A stretch of 64,000 nt of DNA from Trametes villosa (lineage: Eukaryota > Basidiomycota > Agaricomycetes > Polyporales > Polyporaceae): NCBI GenBank assembly GCA_002964805.2, contig PUDQ02000001.1, forward strand, positions 8,022,001-8,086,000. The letters are read 5' to 3'. Within the stretch, counting starts at the first letter, position 1, and every line of letters starts with the position of its first letter. Both the position numbers and the translations under genes were made by a program. Positions 33,631-45,305 of this stretch are shown here, piece after piece. The notes under the pieces were generated by a model. It did no database searches and had not been told where the DNA came from. It saw only the letters and a program-made list of their open reading frames with translations.

Positions 33631-33989
33631 GATGGACCGTATTGTACAGCAGCATGTCATAATGTAGGGATTTAGATTTGGATAGAGGGCGATCATTTCT
33701 TACGACTAGAGCGGACGCGCTGCTTTGGAAGCTGGATGGATATCGCCAAGAGGTAGCCTGTTGCACTCTACTCAGCAGACGTTACGCGAGTTCTCTGACT
33801 CGGAGGTGCCCTTGCAGCCGACGCACAGACAGCGATGACGCTCGGAGGATCGAACGGCGGTCCGCGCTCACCGGAGGAGCGCCTCCGAGCGCTTGATCCC
33901 GGGTGTTGCCGAAATCCTCCAACGCGTCTGCCAACGAGCGCTTGAGTGGCGTCGAACAGCTTGTGCAGTTCCTCCCAACTTCTCGCAGC
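33631..33989. other. Spacer between riboflavin kinase and Cwc21/SRRM2 gene
   Basis: About 360 bp between two plus-strand genes; expected 3' and promoter sequences. No further gene was recognised. The short exon 1 of the next gene begins at 33990. Confidence 0.5.
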
Positions 33990-35414
33990 ATGTACAACGG
34001 GATTGGTCTCACGACTCCGCGCGGCAGGTAAGCCATCTTTTGTGGCTGGGAGAGGACACTATACTAATGAAAAATAGTGGCACGAACGGCTATGTGGTTC
34101 GGAACTTGTCCGCCATCCGTTCGCACCAGAGCGTCCAAGACCGCGCTGGCGCATGGGACGTGGCACCCCCCAAGCACAGGGAACCCGACGCGGAGATCCT
34201 AGAGCACGAGCGGAAGCGGAAGGTCGAAGTGAAATGCCTGGAGCTGCAGCTTCAGCTGGAGGATGAGGGGTACGTCCGTTTTGACCGCGTGGCCATTGTA
34301 CTTGTTGATTAAACTTGTTCGCCCTAGCGTCGACGAAGACAAGATTGAAGAGCAAGTCAATGAGCTTCGCACCAAATTGCTCGCTGAAGCGGCCTCCTTC
34401 ACTCAAAATGCCAAGGACCTGAAGCCCTCGGACACCCACGGCATCGCGGCGGCGAAAAAGGAGGAGCTGAACAAGTTTGCGAGGGCTCTGGGCACCCGCA
34501 GCGACTACCATGAAGGAGACGCGTTCGACCGGGAGAAGCAGGAGGAGCAGCGCCTGCGTCGTCTTGCGGAGAGGGAGGAGCGAGACCGACAGCGGGACGA
34601 GGAACGTGCGAAGCTGCAAGCGCAAAAGGAGAAGTGGGAGGCAGAACGCCGGGAGAGAGACCGTCTCCGGAGGCGGGAGGAAGACAGGCGGCGCAAGGAA
34701 AGAGAGGAAGGCGCGAAGCGCACGGGGAGGATGTCGCCCCCTCCGCTGCCTCCTTCCCGTGACCGCGACCGTGGTCGCGACTACGACGACCGCCGCAGCA
34801 GAAGCAGGAGCCCGCCACCACGGCGCCGAAACTACTCACCAGATGGTCGTGATGACTACAGGAGGAGGCCTCGCTCTCCCTCGCCTCCCCGTCGTCGGCC
34901 CATTTCTCGATCGCCCTCGCCACCTCGCCGTCGTCCCGTATCACGGTCGCCTTCGCCACCGCGACGCCGACCCGCGTCTCGGTCGCCTTCGCCTGCCCCT
35001 GCTCGTGTCAGGCGCCGGTTCGAGTCGCGCTCTCCTGTGCGCTCCCCGCCCCCTCGCTACCGACGCTCTGGATCTGTCGAGCCTCCGTCGAGGGGCGAGC
35101 GGGGTATCAACCGCGGAATCTCTCCTTCCCCGCATCCACCCCGTAACAACTTCGGCGGCAGGAACGAACGCTCTAGGTCTCCTCCGCCGCGCTACGGCAG
35201 GGATCGCCCGTCGCCACCCCGCCGTCGCTCGCCTTCGAAGTCCAGGTCCCCGTCGCGGTCGAGATCACCGGAGAGTCGCGGAAGGTCGGCTACGCGCTCC
35301 CTCTCGCCTCCTCCCGCTGGAGAGCGTGGCCCTCGTCGTCGTGCGCAGTCTTCGTCGAGCGACTCCTCCATGTCCGTCAGCTCTGGCTCGAGCCGCAGCC
35401 GGAGCAGGGGTTAG
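33990..35414 (+). CDS. CWC21: Spliceosomal protein Cwc21/SRRM2 (SRm300) homologue with long RS tail
   Basis: Cwc21 binds Prp8/Snu114 in the active spliceosome. Three exons (33990-34027, 34078-34269, 34328-35414). The N-terminus MYNGIGLTTPRGSGTNGYV followed by VRNLSAIR is the universal Cwc21/SRRM2 signature. The cwf21 domain follows: EPDAEILEHERKRKVEVKCL, ELQLQLEDEG, VDEDKIEEQVNELRTKLL. A long charged helix (about 34500-34720, Glu/Arg-rich) leads into an RS domain with tandem units of the form RRRPxSRSPSPP and many SPS/RSRS runs up to SSRSRSRG and the stop. Yeast Cwc21 is short; the RS tail makes this the SRRM2 type. Exon 1 is only 38 nt, so automatic predictions may miss the true start. Confidence 0.94.
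34890..35000 (+). repeat. Tandem RS-domain repeat
   Basis: Within the Cwc21/SRRM2 homologue, three near-identical units encode RRRPxSRSPSPP with x = Ile, Val, Ala. The DNA is a direct repeat of about 36-39 bp that can vary in copy number by slippage. Confidence 0.7.
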
Positions 35415-35810
35415 ATTGCTTATGCTGACCTGGGTTGCGCACCCGTCTTGGCTGCTTCCGCGGCTCCGCGTGTACGATAGGTTCTAGTCTGTAGCTGAGC
35501 TTGATATGTATTCGCTGCATGTTGTTCGACGTGCGCACTGAAATGCCAGGTCGCCCAGACTGTGTAAGTGTGGCCGGTGGCCTTTCATTGGTCCGCAGCC
35601 AGGAGCTTATCTGATAAGATTTTCGGGGGTGTTTTGGTGAGACGCTGTGTGATCAAGCGCCCAGTTCAAGCAATTCTTCCAGTCTGCAGCCATGACTCGG
35701 CGACTACCACGGACCGCACGCCGTGCTCTGCTCTTCCACCTCACCGGCCACCACGCAGGCCACCTCACGCAGTGCAGAGGACGCTACAGTGCAACAGACT
35801 AGCAAACACA
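35415..35810. other. Spacer between Cwc21/SRRM2 and acetylornithine aminotransferase
   Basis: About 400 bp between two plus-strand genes. No gene recognised. An ATG at 35692 opens a short Arg-rich frame that stops before 35811; it may be a leader frame of the downstream gene. Confidence 0.4.
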
Positions 35811-37838
35811 ATGCGCGCAGTCTCTCGTCAGGCGCGCCGGACGCTCGTTCGTCCCACCAAGCATGGTCTTGGGGTTCGATGCATGGGGAGTGAGGTGAGG
35901 TCACTCAGTTTCTAAGCGTGGGCTGTCTCTCACGTTCAGTATGTTCTCTGTGTATACAGGCCTCCTCTCGGAGTGGTCTGCCGCTACCCACCGAGCCCAG
36001 CAAGCGCTACACCACGGTCACGCACCCTGAGGACCCGTCCTCAATTACCCCGGCGGTGAAGGAGGTGCTCGACCGCTCAAGCGCGTACATCTTGCCCGTA
36101 TACGCCCGGCCGCCGATTGTCATGGCCAAGGGCAAGGGCGCGTACATCTGGGACGTGCAAGGGCGGAAGTATTTGGACTTCAGCGCGGGTATCGCGGTGA
36201 ACGCACTCGGTCATGGGGACGAGGGCGTCGTGGAGGTGAGTCAATTTGGTTTATAGCACCGTCTCCAACCCCCCCGGGGGTGGGTATAAGCGTGGGCGAG
36301 AGAAATACACATCCTATCCCCGTTTATAGCACCGCTTCCAATTCCCGGGCGCGGGTGTGGGTATGCGCGCAGGAAGGACACATCCTATCGGAGTGCTGTG
36401 CCAAGCTTGCTGATGCGAACGCCCCTGCTCCCGGGCCCGTCGCGCACACACTTCCCAGCATGACCGACGTTATATTTGTCGAATCGGCCGCTTGTGATTG
36501 GTGCTGACCGAATGTGCTTCAATTATGAATAGGTCATGCGAACGACGGCGTCGTCGCTGCTGCATACGAGCAACGTCTACCACCACGAACACGCGGGGAA
36601 GCTCGCCGAGCTGCTCATCCAGCTGACCCAGGCCGAGGGCGGGCTCGGGTGGGCGCCCGGCAGCACCCAACCGGTGACCAACGGCACGAGCGGCGCAAAG
36701 GTCTTCTTCTCGAACTCGGGCACAGAGGCGAACGAGGGCGCGCTCAAGGTCGCGCGCAAGGTCGGCAAAGAACGCTGGGCGAAGGCGTCCGGGAAGCCGT
36801 GGGACGATCCGGCGTGCGACAAGGTCGAGATCGTGTGCTTCGAGCGCGCGTTCCACGGGCGATCCATGGGCGCGCTGAGCGTGACGTCGAACGCGAAGTA
36901 CCAGAAGCCGTTCCTGCCGCTCATCCCGGGCGTGCGGGTCGGGCAGCTGAACGACACCGCGGCGCTGGGCGGCCTGGTGGGAGAGAAGACGTGCGCGGTC
37001 ATCGTCGAGCCCATCCAGGGCGAGGGCGGGATCAACGTTGCCGACGCGGAGTGGCTGCGTGCGCTACGGAAACGATGCGACGAGGTCGGCGCAGTCCTGA
37101 TCTATGATGAAATTCAGGTGAGTTGAGTTAAGGTTCCTGAACCGGCTTCATTGCTGGTGGTGGCAGCGCCGTTGCTGCCACCGCCGGCATTGCACCAAGG
37201 AGCGCTAGAGCTGACTGAAACGCGATGTGTGCAGTGCGGTCTGTACCGAACGGGCAGCCTCTGGGCGCACTCGACCGTCCCCGCAGACGCACACCCGGAC
37301 ATTGTGACCACTGCAAAGCCGCTGGCGAACGGGTATCCAATCGGGGCCGTGCTGCTGCGAGACGAGATTGCGGAAGTCATGACCGCCGGTGGGTAAACTC
37401 TCAGCGAACTGTACAGCATGCTGCGAAGCTCATACACGTCGGTGGGAATTGACAGGCACGCACGGAACCACGTTCGGCGGCTCGCCCCTGGCCTGCGCGC
37501 TGGGCTACCATGTCATGTCGCGCCTGTCGGACAGGCAGTTCGTGGCGAGCATCAAGGAGACGAGCGAGTACCTGGAGGCGCGTCTGGCGCTGCTCACGAA
37601 GTGGTTCCCGAACATTCTGGAGGAGAAGGTGCGGGGAAGGGGGCTCATCCGGGGACTGGGGTTCAAGGACGCGAGCCACCCTGGGCGGGTGGTGGAGCTT
37701 GCGCGGGAGCGAGGAGTGCTATTGCTGACGGCGGGGGCAGACGCGGTGCGACTGGTGCCGAGCCTGAACATCGGGGTGGGGGAGGTGGGGGAGGCTATGG
37801 ACGTGGTAGAGAGCTGCCTGGGCGTGTTAGCAGAGTGA
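35811..37838 (+). CDS. ARG8: Acetylornithine aminotransferase, mitochondrial (arginine biosynthesis)
   Basis: PLP enzyme converting N-acetylglutamate semialdehyde and glutamate to N-acetylornithine. Five exons (35811-35894, 35960-36235, 36533-37117, 37235-37388, 37456-37838). The N-terminus MRAVSRQARRTLVRPTKHGL is Arg-rich without acid residues, a good presequence. Class-III aminotransferase landmarks: KGAYIWDVQGRKYLDFSAGI, KVFFSNSGTEANEGALKVAR, FERAFHGRSMGALSVT, EPIQGEGGINVAD, LIYDEIQ-CGLYRTG, the PLP lysine in TTAKPLANGYPIGAVL, and THGTTFGGSPLACA. Acetylornithine rather than ornithine transaminase fits the SGTEANE/FHGRSMG pattern. Intron 4 opens GTGGGT so that TAGTHGTTFGG reads through. Intron 2 is unusually long (297 nt) and repetitive. 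Confidence 0.94.
36249..36391 (+). repeat. Imperfect direct repeat inside ARG8 intron 2
   Basis: Two copies of about 70-73 bp (36249-36321 and 36322-36391), each beginning GTTTATAGCACC and ending near CACATCCTATC, lie head to tail. They account for much of the extra length of this intron relative to its 50-65 bp neighbours. Confidence 0.75.
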
Positions 37839-38086
37839 GCGTTTGTAGTGTCAGTCGTGTACGGTCATGAGAGCGTTCCCGGGCCCGCGCGTAGCCGGAG
37901 TCGGACGCGACGAATGCGGTGAGAGTCGGTGAGAGCGCCTCGACCGACCAATCATGCGCTGGCAATTATCCGGGCGCGAGCGGAGGCCGGGCGGGGGCCA
38001 TGCCCATAAGAGGCAGGCATCTCCATCGCTTTTCTGACTTCACCTCTTCCCTCTCCTCCTCATCCTCCCTCCCCGCTTGCCGCACC

Positions 38087-40225
38087 ATGGACAAGCTCCA
38101 AAGCCTCGCAAAGTTCAAGGCCACCTGCCCCTACCTGGGCCGCACAAAGACCTCCACCCTCCGCACCCTCTGTACCTCGGCGTCCCCCCGCTTCCCCGCG
38201 GTCTCCAAGCTCACCGAGAAGGCGACGAAATGCCCCGTCATGGGCCCCGCCCTCCACATCCGCTCGAACCAGATGGTCGCCGGCTACGCTAGCTTGGCTG
38301 GCTCTGCTGAGTTCGCGAAGATCCCGGAGCACCAGGGCATCAACAAGCCCTCGCCCGCCGATGCGCAGAAGTGCCCCCACGCTTCCAAGGCCCTCGCCGC
38401 CGCCCGCATGGCGGAGGACCTCGCTCACGCGAAGAAGGCCAAGGCCCCGAAGGCTGCCGCCGCCGCTAAGCCTGCGGCCGCTGCCTCCGCCAGCTGCCCC
38501 TTCCACGCCTCCACCTCCGAGGCGAAGCCGAAGGCTGCTGTCCCCGGCGGCTTTGACTACGAGCATTTCTACGCCGAGGAGCTGGACAAGAAGCACAAGG
38601 ATGCGTCTTACCGCTACTTCAACAACATCAACCGTCTCGCGCACAAGTTCCCCATCGCCCACACCGGGAACGTGCAGGACGAAGTAGAGGTCTGGTGTGC
38701 CAACGACTACCTCGGGATGGGAAACAATCCCGTGGTTCTCGAGACGATGCAGTGCGTATTTTTGGGCTTCTTCCCACTCTAAACTTAGTTATTGACGCGA
38801 AACTTCTCGCGATCCGCAGTCGCACCCTCGACCAGTACGGCCACGGTGCGGGTGGTACTCGGAACATCGCCGGAAACACCGGAATGCATCTCGCTCTCGA
38901 GGAGGAACTCGCCTCCCTCCATCGCAAGCCCGCCGCCCTCGTCTTTTCGTCGTGCTACGTGGCCAACGATGCCACGCTGACGACGCTGGGCTCCAAGCTC
39001 CCGGGCTGCGTCTATTTCTCCGACACCATGAACCACGCGTCCATGATCCAGGGCATGCGCCACTCCGGCGCCAAACGCGTTATCTGGAAGCACAACGACC
39101 TGAAGGACCTGGAGATGAAGCTCGCCTCGTTCCCGAAGGAGACCCCGAAGATTATCGCCTTCGAGAGTGTCTACTCGATGTGCGGCAGCGTTGGGCCCAT
39201 CAAGGAGATCTGCGACCTGGCCGAGCAGTACGGCGCGTTGACCTTCCTTGACGAGGTACACGCTGTCGGCTTGTACGGACCCCGCGGTGCGGGTGTTGCC
39301 GAGCACCTCGACTACGAGGCGCACAAGGCGGCGGGCCAGAGCCCCGACCCCATCCCCGGCTCCATCATGGACCGTATCGACATCATCACTGGTGAGTACC
39401 TCTCCACCACGCTGAGGCTGCAGGTGTACTGATGCTTCCACAGGCACACTCGGCAAGGCTTACGGCGCTGTTGGCGGATACATCGCGGGCTCGAACGACT
39501 TCGTCGACATGATCCGGTCCTACGCTGCTGGCTTCATCTTCACGACATCCCTCCCCCCGGCGAACATGGCTGGCGCTCGCGCCAGTATCTCGTACCAGAA
39601 GGAGTACAACGGTGATCGTCAACTCAAGCAGCTCAACGTCCGCGACCTGAAGAACCGCTTCGAGTCGCTCGACATCCCCGTCATCCCCGGCCCGTCGCAC
39701 ATCGTCCCCGTCCTCGTCGGCGACCCCACGCTCACCCGCCTCGCGTCCGATAGTCTCCTCGCGAAGCACAACGTGTACGTCCAGGCTATCAACTACCCGA
39801 CCGTCGCTCGCGGCGAGGAGCGTCTCCGGTTCACCGTCACCCCCGGCCACAACGTCGAGCAGATCGCCCGCCTCGCGCGCGCGGTTGACGAGACCTTCAC
39901 TGAGCTCGGTATCAAGCGCACTTCGGACTGGGCTAAGCTCGGCGGCCATGCTGGCGTCGGCGTCGCGGATGCGAAGCCCGTCGAGCCGGTCTGGTCTGAC
40001 GAGCAGCTCGGTCTGACGGACGGCACGGCTCCCGCGGTCCTCCACCCCGGCTCGAAGCGCGTCGTCGACCCCCGCGCCGTCCGTGTCACCCGCGAGAAGT
40101 TCAACGACCTCCTCGGCCCGTACGAGGAGCCGGTCGTGTCGGTCGACGCGTTGAAGGCGGACCTGCCGATCGCGCCCCCGCCGCTGGTCCCGTCCGCGCA
40201 GGCGGACGTCGCCGCTGCTGTTTGA
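38087..40225 (+). CDS. HEM1: 5-aminolevulinate synthase, mitochondrial (haem biosynthesis)
   Basis: PLP enzyme condensing glycine and succinyl-CoA, the first step of haem synthesis. Three exons (38087-38751, 38820-39391, 39444-40225) give about 672 residues. The N-terminal targeting region carries four Cys-Pro motifs (TCPYLGR, KCPVMGP, KCPHAS, SCPFHAS) resembling haem regulatory motifs. The catalytic core shows [98 protein letters not shown] and the PLP lysine in [15 protein letters not shown]. The C-terminal extension after [12 protein letters not shown] is typical for fungi. Start ATG 38087 ([12 protein letters not shown]). Haem feedback through the CP motifs is inferred. Confidence 0.97.
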
Positions 40226-40434
40226 GCGGTTGTACATGGTGTTTGTTCTACCCGGAGGTTACGCTGGTTCTCACTGTCGGTCACTGTCGTATCATGCACG
40301 TTCGTAGCTATCCACTGTCCATCGCATGTGTCTTGGAGTGTAGATGTAGGGAGGAGAATGGAGATGAAAGAGAAGATGTGTCTTTCACCCCGCACTGTGT
40401 GATATTGCAAGACTCTGCTGAAGTATGAACTCCA

Positions 40435-41729
40435 CTATGAGGATGTATTGGAAGTAAGAGCGGTAAGCAAGGCCTCCGCGCGTTGGCGTTTGGTCTCGTT
40501 CGTTGCAGCAGTGTTATCGCTACTGGGCACGTCCGGTACCTCGAACTTGACTGTCCGTTTTGTGGGCGAGTCCTGGGATTCAGACTCGGCCGGGGCTGCC
40601 TTGCTCTCTATCACCGGCGCAGGTTGTGTTGTGGGCTTGGCGGGTTCCAAAGCTTCCCGACACGATTTGACGAGTGCCTGAGAGAATGCGCGATCAGTTT
40701 GAGGCGTAATATACAGGACGCGAGAAGTGACATACCTCTCGCGCGCCGCCTTGTACGCCCTGCAGGTACTTCGTCGCGAGCGGTATATAGGTGTCTGGAA
40801 TCTAAGAAATCTCGATCAACGCTGTGGGTTTAGTGGACGCAGTGGCGAAACTCACCGCTTCTGCAGACCAGATATTGCGGATAATCCAGTTCTGACGCGC
40901 TTTGTTGAACTTCCACTCGCTAGGCTCTTCAAATTGCGTGAACGCGTAGTGTAATGCTATTGCGGCAGGTCCCCGTAAGTTCTAGCGTAACCTAAGTCAC
41001 CCTGATACACATACCTTTCTGCGCCTGCTCACTTAACGCCTCGTCGTCGGTGGGGTCCGGGAAGCCTGAGTCCGAGCGACGCTTGCGTTTCTTCTTCGGC
41101 TTACTGCTAGATGCAGCATCCTCCTCCGCTGCCTGCTCGTCCTCGTCATCGCGCGCACCCTTCTTGCGCTTGCTTTTGTCTTTCTTCTTCTCCCGTTTGG
41201 GTTTCTGGGACCGCGAGTCGGATTGCGCAGCAGGATCGACGTCACCGTCTACGTCCACCGCATTTCCTGCGGTTGCCGCGTCCTCGCTCGCCTCCTCCGC
41301 CTTCCTCTTCTTCCCCTTCGCCTTCTTGGTCGACTTTGCCTCTCCCGCCTCAGGCTGCTCCGCGACTTCGGATGTGACCGCAGCGCTCTCGGGCTCAGCT
41401 GCTGGTGCCTCGGCGTGTTCGCGGCTCTTTTTCTTCTTCTTCGGCTTCTCTACATCGTTCTGTGCATGCTCATCCGCGGCGTCCGTGTGCTTGCGCTTCT
41501 TGTCTTTCTTCTCCTTCTTCGAGGGCGCGATCTCCCCTGCTGCGCTTTCGGCGGCGCGGGTATCCACGGTCTCCTGGGGGCCGTCCTCTGGATCTGCAGG
41601 GTCGTCCGCCCATGCTTTCTTGGATTTTCTCGGCGGTTTCTCCGCGCGCTCGCTGTCAGGCTCGGCGTCCGCGCGCGCCTTGGACTTCTTGTGCTTTCGT
41701 GAGGACTTTTCGGAGACGTCGGTAGACAT
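40435..41729 (-). CDS. WKF-domain protein (C7orf50-like), lysine-rich, probably nucleolar
   Basis: The first exon encodes a highly charged disordered region with many Lys/Glu runs (EKPKKKKKSREHAE, KPKREKKKDKSKRKKGARDD), typical of nucleolar proteins. The following exons give ALHYAFTQFEEPSEWKFNKA, RQNWIIRNIWSAEA and IPDTYIPLATKYLQGVQGGA, the WKF domain (human C7orf50). The last exon starts ALVKSCREALEPAK and ends ALLTALTSNTSS with an acidic/Thr-rich tail. Four exons; start ATG 41727-41729, stop TAG 40435-40437. Homologues are linked to ribosome biogenesis by localisation; a precise function is not known to me. Divergent from ARL1 (about 260 bp), convergent with HEM1. Confidence 0.88.
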
Positions 41730-41989
41730 GATGAGATCAGCGCGAGGGGGACGGCGGACGAGACGTGCAGCCACCGACGCGCCCGCGCGCGAAAAGCTCG
41801 AGGGCGCTACGCCGCCACGTGGGTGGGCAGGCACCGCGCCCCGGCGCGGCGGCAGTTGGCCAAGCGCCGGATGTGTAAAGTGCCTCCCGTCGGCTCACAG
41901 GCTGACGGGAACCACTCGCTCCGTCCACCTCGTCTCCAAAACCCTACTCACGCTTTCTCTCCTCGCTCGCGCACGCTCGGACAACCGCC

Positions 41990-42930
41990 ATGGGGCTCAC
42001 GTTCTCGTCGATGTTCGCCTCGCTGACGTCGCTGGTGCGCTGGAGCAAGGACCAGGACGTCCGGATACTGATGCTCGGCTTGGACGCCGCGGGCAAGGTG
42101 TGTCAGGACGCGCCTCCCCCGAGTCCCCGCGCTGACGACGCTTCCGCATACGCTCCGTAGACGACGATACTGTACCGACTGCAGGTACGTTGCACGTGCT
42201 GTGGGTGCACGCGCGTCCGCTGAACGAAGCCGTGACGGTAGATCGGCGAAGTCGTGCCTACGATCCCCAGTGCGCATGACTTGTCTCGCTGGGCCTTCGC
42301 CGTGTGAAGCTGACATGTGGCACGCGCAGCAATTGGCTTCAACGTAGAAACTGTGCAGGTATGCATGCGGTCTGTCGTTGTGTCTCTGCGTGCGGGCTCC
42401 TGACGCACGCGACACAGTACAAGAACATCAAGTTCCAGGTGTGGGACCTCGGCGGCCAGTCCAGTATCCGGTGCGTCCCACCCTTCCCCCCCCCCCCCTC
42501 ATACACCCCCGCTCACCGCCCCCTCCCCCTGCTTGAAGGCCATACTGGCGCTGCTACTTCCCTAACACGTCGGCAATCATCTACGTCATCGACGCGTCCG
42601 ACGTCGACCGCCTCGACACGTCGCGCTCGGAGCTGCTCACGATGCTCTCCGAGGAGGAGCTCGCGGGCGTCCCCCTCCTCGTCTTCTGCAACAAGCAGGA
42701 CGTCACCGGCGCGCTCCCGCCCGAGACGATCAGCGAGAAGCTCGGGCTCGCGGGCGGCGAGAAGGAGCGGCAGTGGAGCGTGCGTGGGAGCTGCGCGACG
42801 AAGGGCGAGGGCTTGGAGGACGGACTGGACTGGTGCGTGCTGCTCTTGTGTCGCGTGATGGGTCTACCATGACGGTTTGCTGATGGGGATGGGGACGTAT
42901 AGGCTGGTCAATGCAATACAGAAAAAGTAG
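41990..42930 (+). CDS. ARL1: ADP-ribosylation-factor-like GTPase Arl1
   Basis: Golgi small GTPase that recruits GRIP-domain golgins. Start MGLTFSSMFASLTSLVRW (Gly2 available for myristoylation). G1 LGLDAAGKTTILYRL is split by an intron directly after GK. Switch I is VPTIPTIGFNVETV, G3 WDLGGQSSIRPYWRCYF, G4 FCNKQDVTGALP, and G5 is replaced by GSCATKGEGLEDGLDWLV (SCAxxG type). The end is NAIQKK. Seven short exons; stop TAG 42928-42930. MGLTFS and RPYWRCYFPNTSAIIYVID favour Arl1 over Arf1. About 185 residues, normal length. The intron before PYWR contains a 12-base C run (42486-42497). Confidence 0.94.
42486..42497 (+). repeat. Poly-C run in an ARL1 intron
   Basis: Twelve consecutive C residues lie in the intron preceding the PYWRCYF exon. 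It is a likely spot for length polymorphism or sequencing error and does not affect the reading frame. Confidence 0.7.
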
Positions 42931-43194
42931 ACGGCGCCCGCTGCCGGATGAGTTCTGTTGATTGGCCTTCACTGGGCTCGCTTGGGAGCCTCGCTGCTCG
43001 GACACGACGCTACCGTACTTACATACCCGCTGTACACCATAATTATTGCACATCTTCCTCGCTGTCGATATCTAGACTTCCCACTGTGTGCACTCCCCTC
43101 TGTTCCCAAATCAGGTACGAGTGAGGACCTCCAAGATATGACTTGTCTATGCTACAGATGAAAGTATATACACGCCAATGCTTCCGAAACACAA

Positions 43195-45077
43195 TCATGC
43201 GTCCGTGGACCACGCCCAGTCCCAAGCCATCTCACACGGGTCGTCTGCACACCGCCGTGCAACGTCCACGTCGGGCCTCCACACCCGCACCGTGCCGTCG
43301 TCCGCACACGTCGCGAGCATATTGTCCGCCCAGTCCACCGCGCCCACCTCACCTGTCTGCCCGCGCAGTTCGACGCCCGTACTCGCACCATGCCCCGCAT
43401 GCGCGACCCGCCCGGCCGCAGCAACATCGTACAGGTACGCACGCCCGTCCGCAGCGCTGCCCGTCGCGAGCCAGCGCCCGCACGGCGAGGCGGCCATGCG
43501 GACGTAGAACGAGTGCGTCTTCATGCGCGGGTCCGCGAACGCGTGTGGATCCTCTTCCGCGGCTCCGAGTGCGGAGGCGGTGAGATGCCCGGAGAGCGGG
43601 GCGAGGGTGGGGAGCGTGTAGGTGTGCACGCGCGAGTCGATGCCGAGCGCGAAGACGAGCGCGGCGGTAGGGCCGGTACCGAGTGCGAGCGTCGTGATTC
43701 CGCGCCCGCGGCGCGCGCCAGCGTAGGTCGTCGGGTCTGTTGAGGTGTATAAGGGTTTTGGAGATTGCTTGGATGTTTTCTTCGACTTCGGGCGGGTGTT
43801 ATTCGAGGGTAGCCGGACGTCCCACAGATTGAGAATCCTGAAGGGGTAGAAGTCAGTGCCCAGAAAGCACGGCGGAGAGAACACGCTTACCCCTCCGATG
43901 CACAACTGCTGATGACGCTGTAGGGGTGGGTATCCGTATAGAGCAGGTTCGTGATACTCTGCAAAGGCACGCTTGGGGCGAGTTTCCCTCTGGGTGCCTT
44001 CGGCTTAGCCGACTTCCCTTGCAGATTGTGCGCCTTCGGGATGGAGAGCACAGGTACGATCTCTCCCCCGCCTCCTCGTTCTCCCACCCTCAGGTCCCAG
44101 AGGCATATGCCGCCGTCGCGACCCCCAGAGCAGAGCACCGTGCCATCATAGGAAGGATCCCACGCGACGGACTTGACAGTGCCTTCGTGCCCGCGGAGGA
44201 TGTGAAGCGTGCGGTCCTCTGTCCTGACAGAGGAGGCGAGAGTGGAAACACGGACACTGTGATCCCCCGAGGCGGTAGCGATGAGCGTGTCGGACGGAGA
44301 CCACTTGACGTCGAAGATGCCGTTCTCATGAGGCTGTATCGTAACGCGCTGCGGTTCTACGTGGAGGTGGGAGGTGTGTATGGGTGCTGGTGGGAGGCGG
44401 AGGAAATGACGTACCGAGGTCCCAGTCGTCGCGTTTGGCAGTGTTCAGGATGTCTACGGTCCCTTGTTCGGTCGCGATCGCTAGATGGAGAGCTCCGCCG
44501 CGTTTTGCAGCTAGACGTATGCCTTTATGAGGATGCTGTGCGTGCACTTGTGCGCTGCAGACTGACCATTGGAATATGAGCACGCGTATGGGATATTGAT
44601 CGTCAAGTTCTCATGGATCGAATGACACTTGAAGATGTCCGATTTGTTGGATGAAACAAAACTTCGCAGGACAGACCGCGTTGGAACTACGCATATGGTT
44701 GGCATAGACGAAGTAGTAAGCGAAAGCTAACACTCACAATCCGGTCTTCGAGACGCGTAGGAAGGCCCGCCCAACATGGCCCGATTCCTCAAGCCGTAGA
44801 CAGAGTAATGCGACACGTTTCCCCTCAGCCTACATGTATGGCCTTCATCCTCGCTGTCACTGTCAGAGCAGACATCGGCACTGGCGTTCTCCTTTCCCTT
44901 CAGCGGCCACTCGAGCTTGACGCGTTTCCTCTCGGGGCCCCTGAGCTCGAGTTGGCTGACGCGCTTGCGCTCTGAGGGTGGAGTAGGGAGGCCCGCCGGG
45001 AGCCTGCGGGAGTCGAGCAGACGAACATTTGTGCTGTCGATGAGACTGGCATCGGAAGCAGAGGGCGGAGGGGGCAT
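43195..45077 (-). CDS. CDT2: Cdt2/DTL-like WD40 substrate receptor of CRL4 ubiquitin ligase
   Basis: Cdt2 targets Cdt1 and other PCNA-bound proteins for CRL4 ubiquitination during S phase. The N-terminal region is Ser/Pro-rich with basic clusters (PPSERKRVSQLEL; PERKRVKLEWPLKGKENA). WD40 segments follow: RSFVSSNKSDIF, RLAAKRGGALHLAIATEQGT, VDILNTAKRDDWDL, SPSDTLIATASGDHSVRV-type blade (about 44250), LCSGGRDGGICLWDLR, the inter-blade insertion with KAHNLQGKSAKPKAPRGK, a propeller half with YVRMAASPCGRWLATGSAAD, and the last blade VDWADNMLATCADDGTVRVW. GGRDGxxxxWDLR plus the long inter-blade insertion is typical of Cdt2. Start ATG 45075-45077, stop TGA 43195-43197. No PIP box was found in the reading. 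Head-to-head with MYND gene A, about 230 bp apart. Confidence 0.87.
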
Positions 45078-45143
45078 GGCGTCTGAGCAGACAAAGAGAA
45101 GGAGCACAAGCGCGCCTCAGCCTCGAGCCACAGTGCAGGAAGG

Positions 45144-45155
45144 CACGTGATCGCG
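45144..45155 (+). promoter_or_regulatory. CACGTGATCGCG element between CDT2 and MYND gene A
   Basis: CACGTGATCGCG, containing an E-box palindrome, lies in the divergent promoter and is followed by a TCGCGCG-type stretch. The same element precedes MYND genes B and C, and single-base variants precede E and LYS12. Confidence 0.5.
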
Positions 45156-45305
45156 CCGCTTCGCGCGAGTGGCGCATACCCGACCCCAAAAAAGCGCGCC
45201 TCATTTCTTCAGCCACCCGGCGAGTCGACGACCGCGCTGTCCTCCTCGCCGACAGCAGCTGCCAGCGCACATCCACCTTTCGCTACACAGTGCACACGAC
45301 CCATC

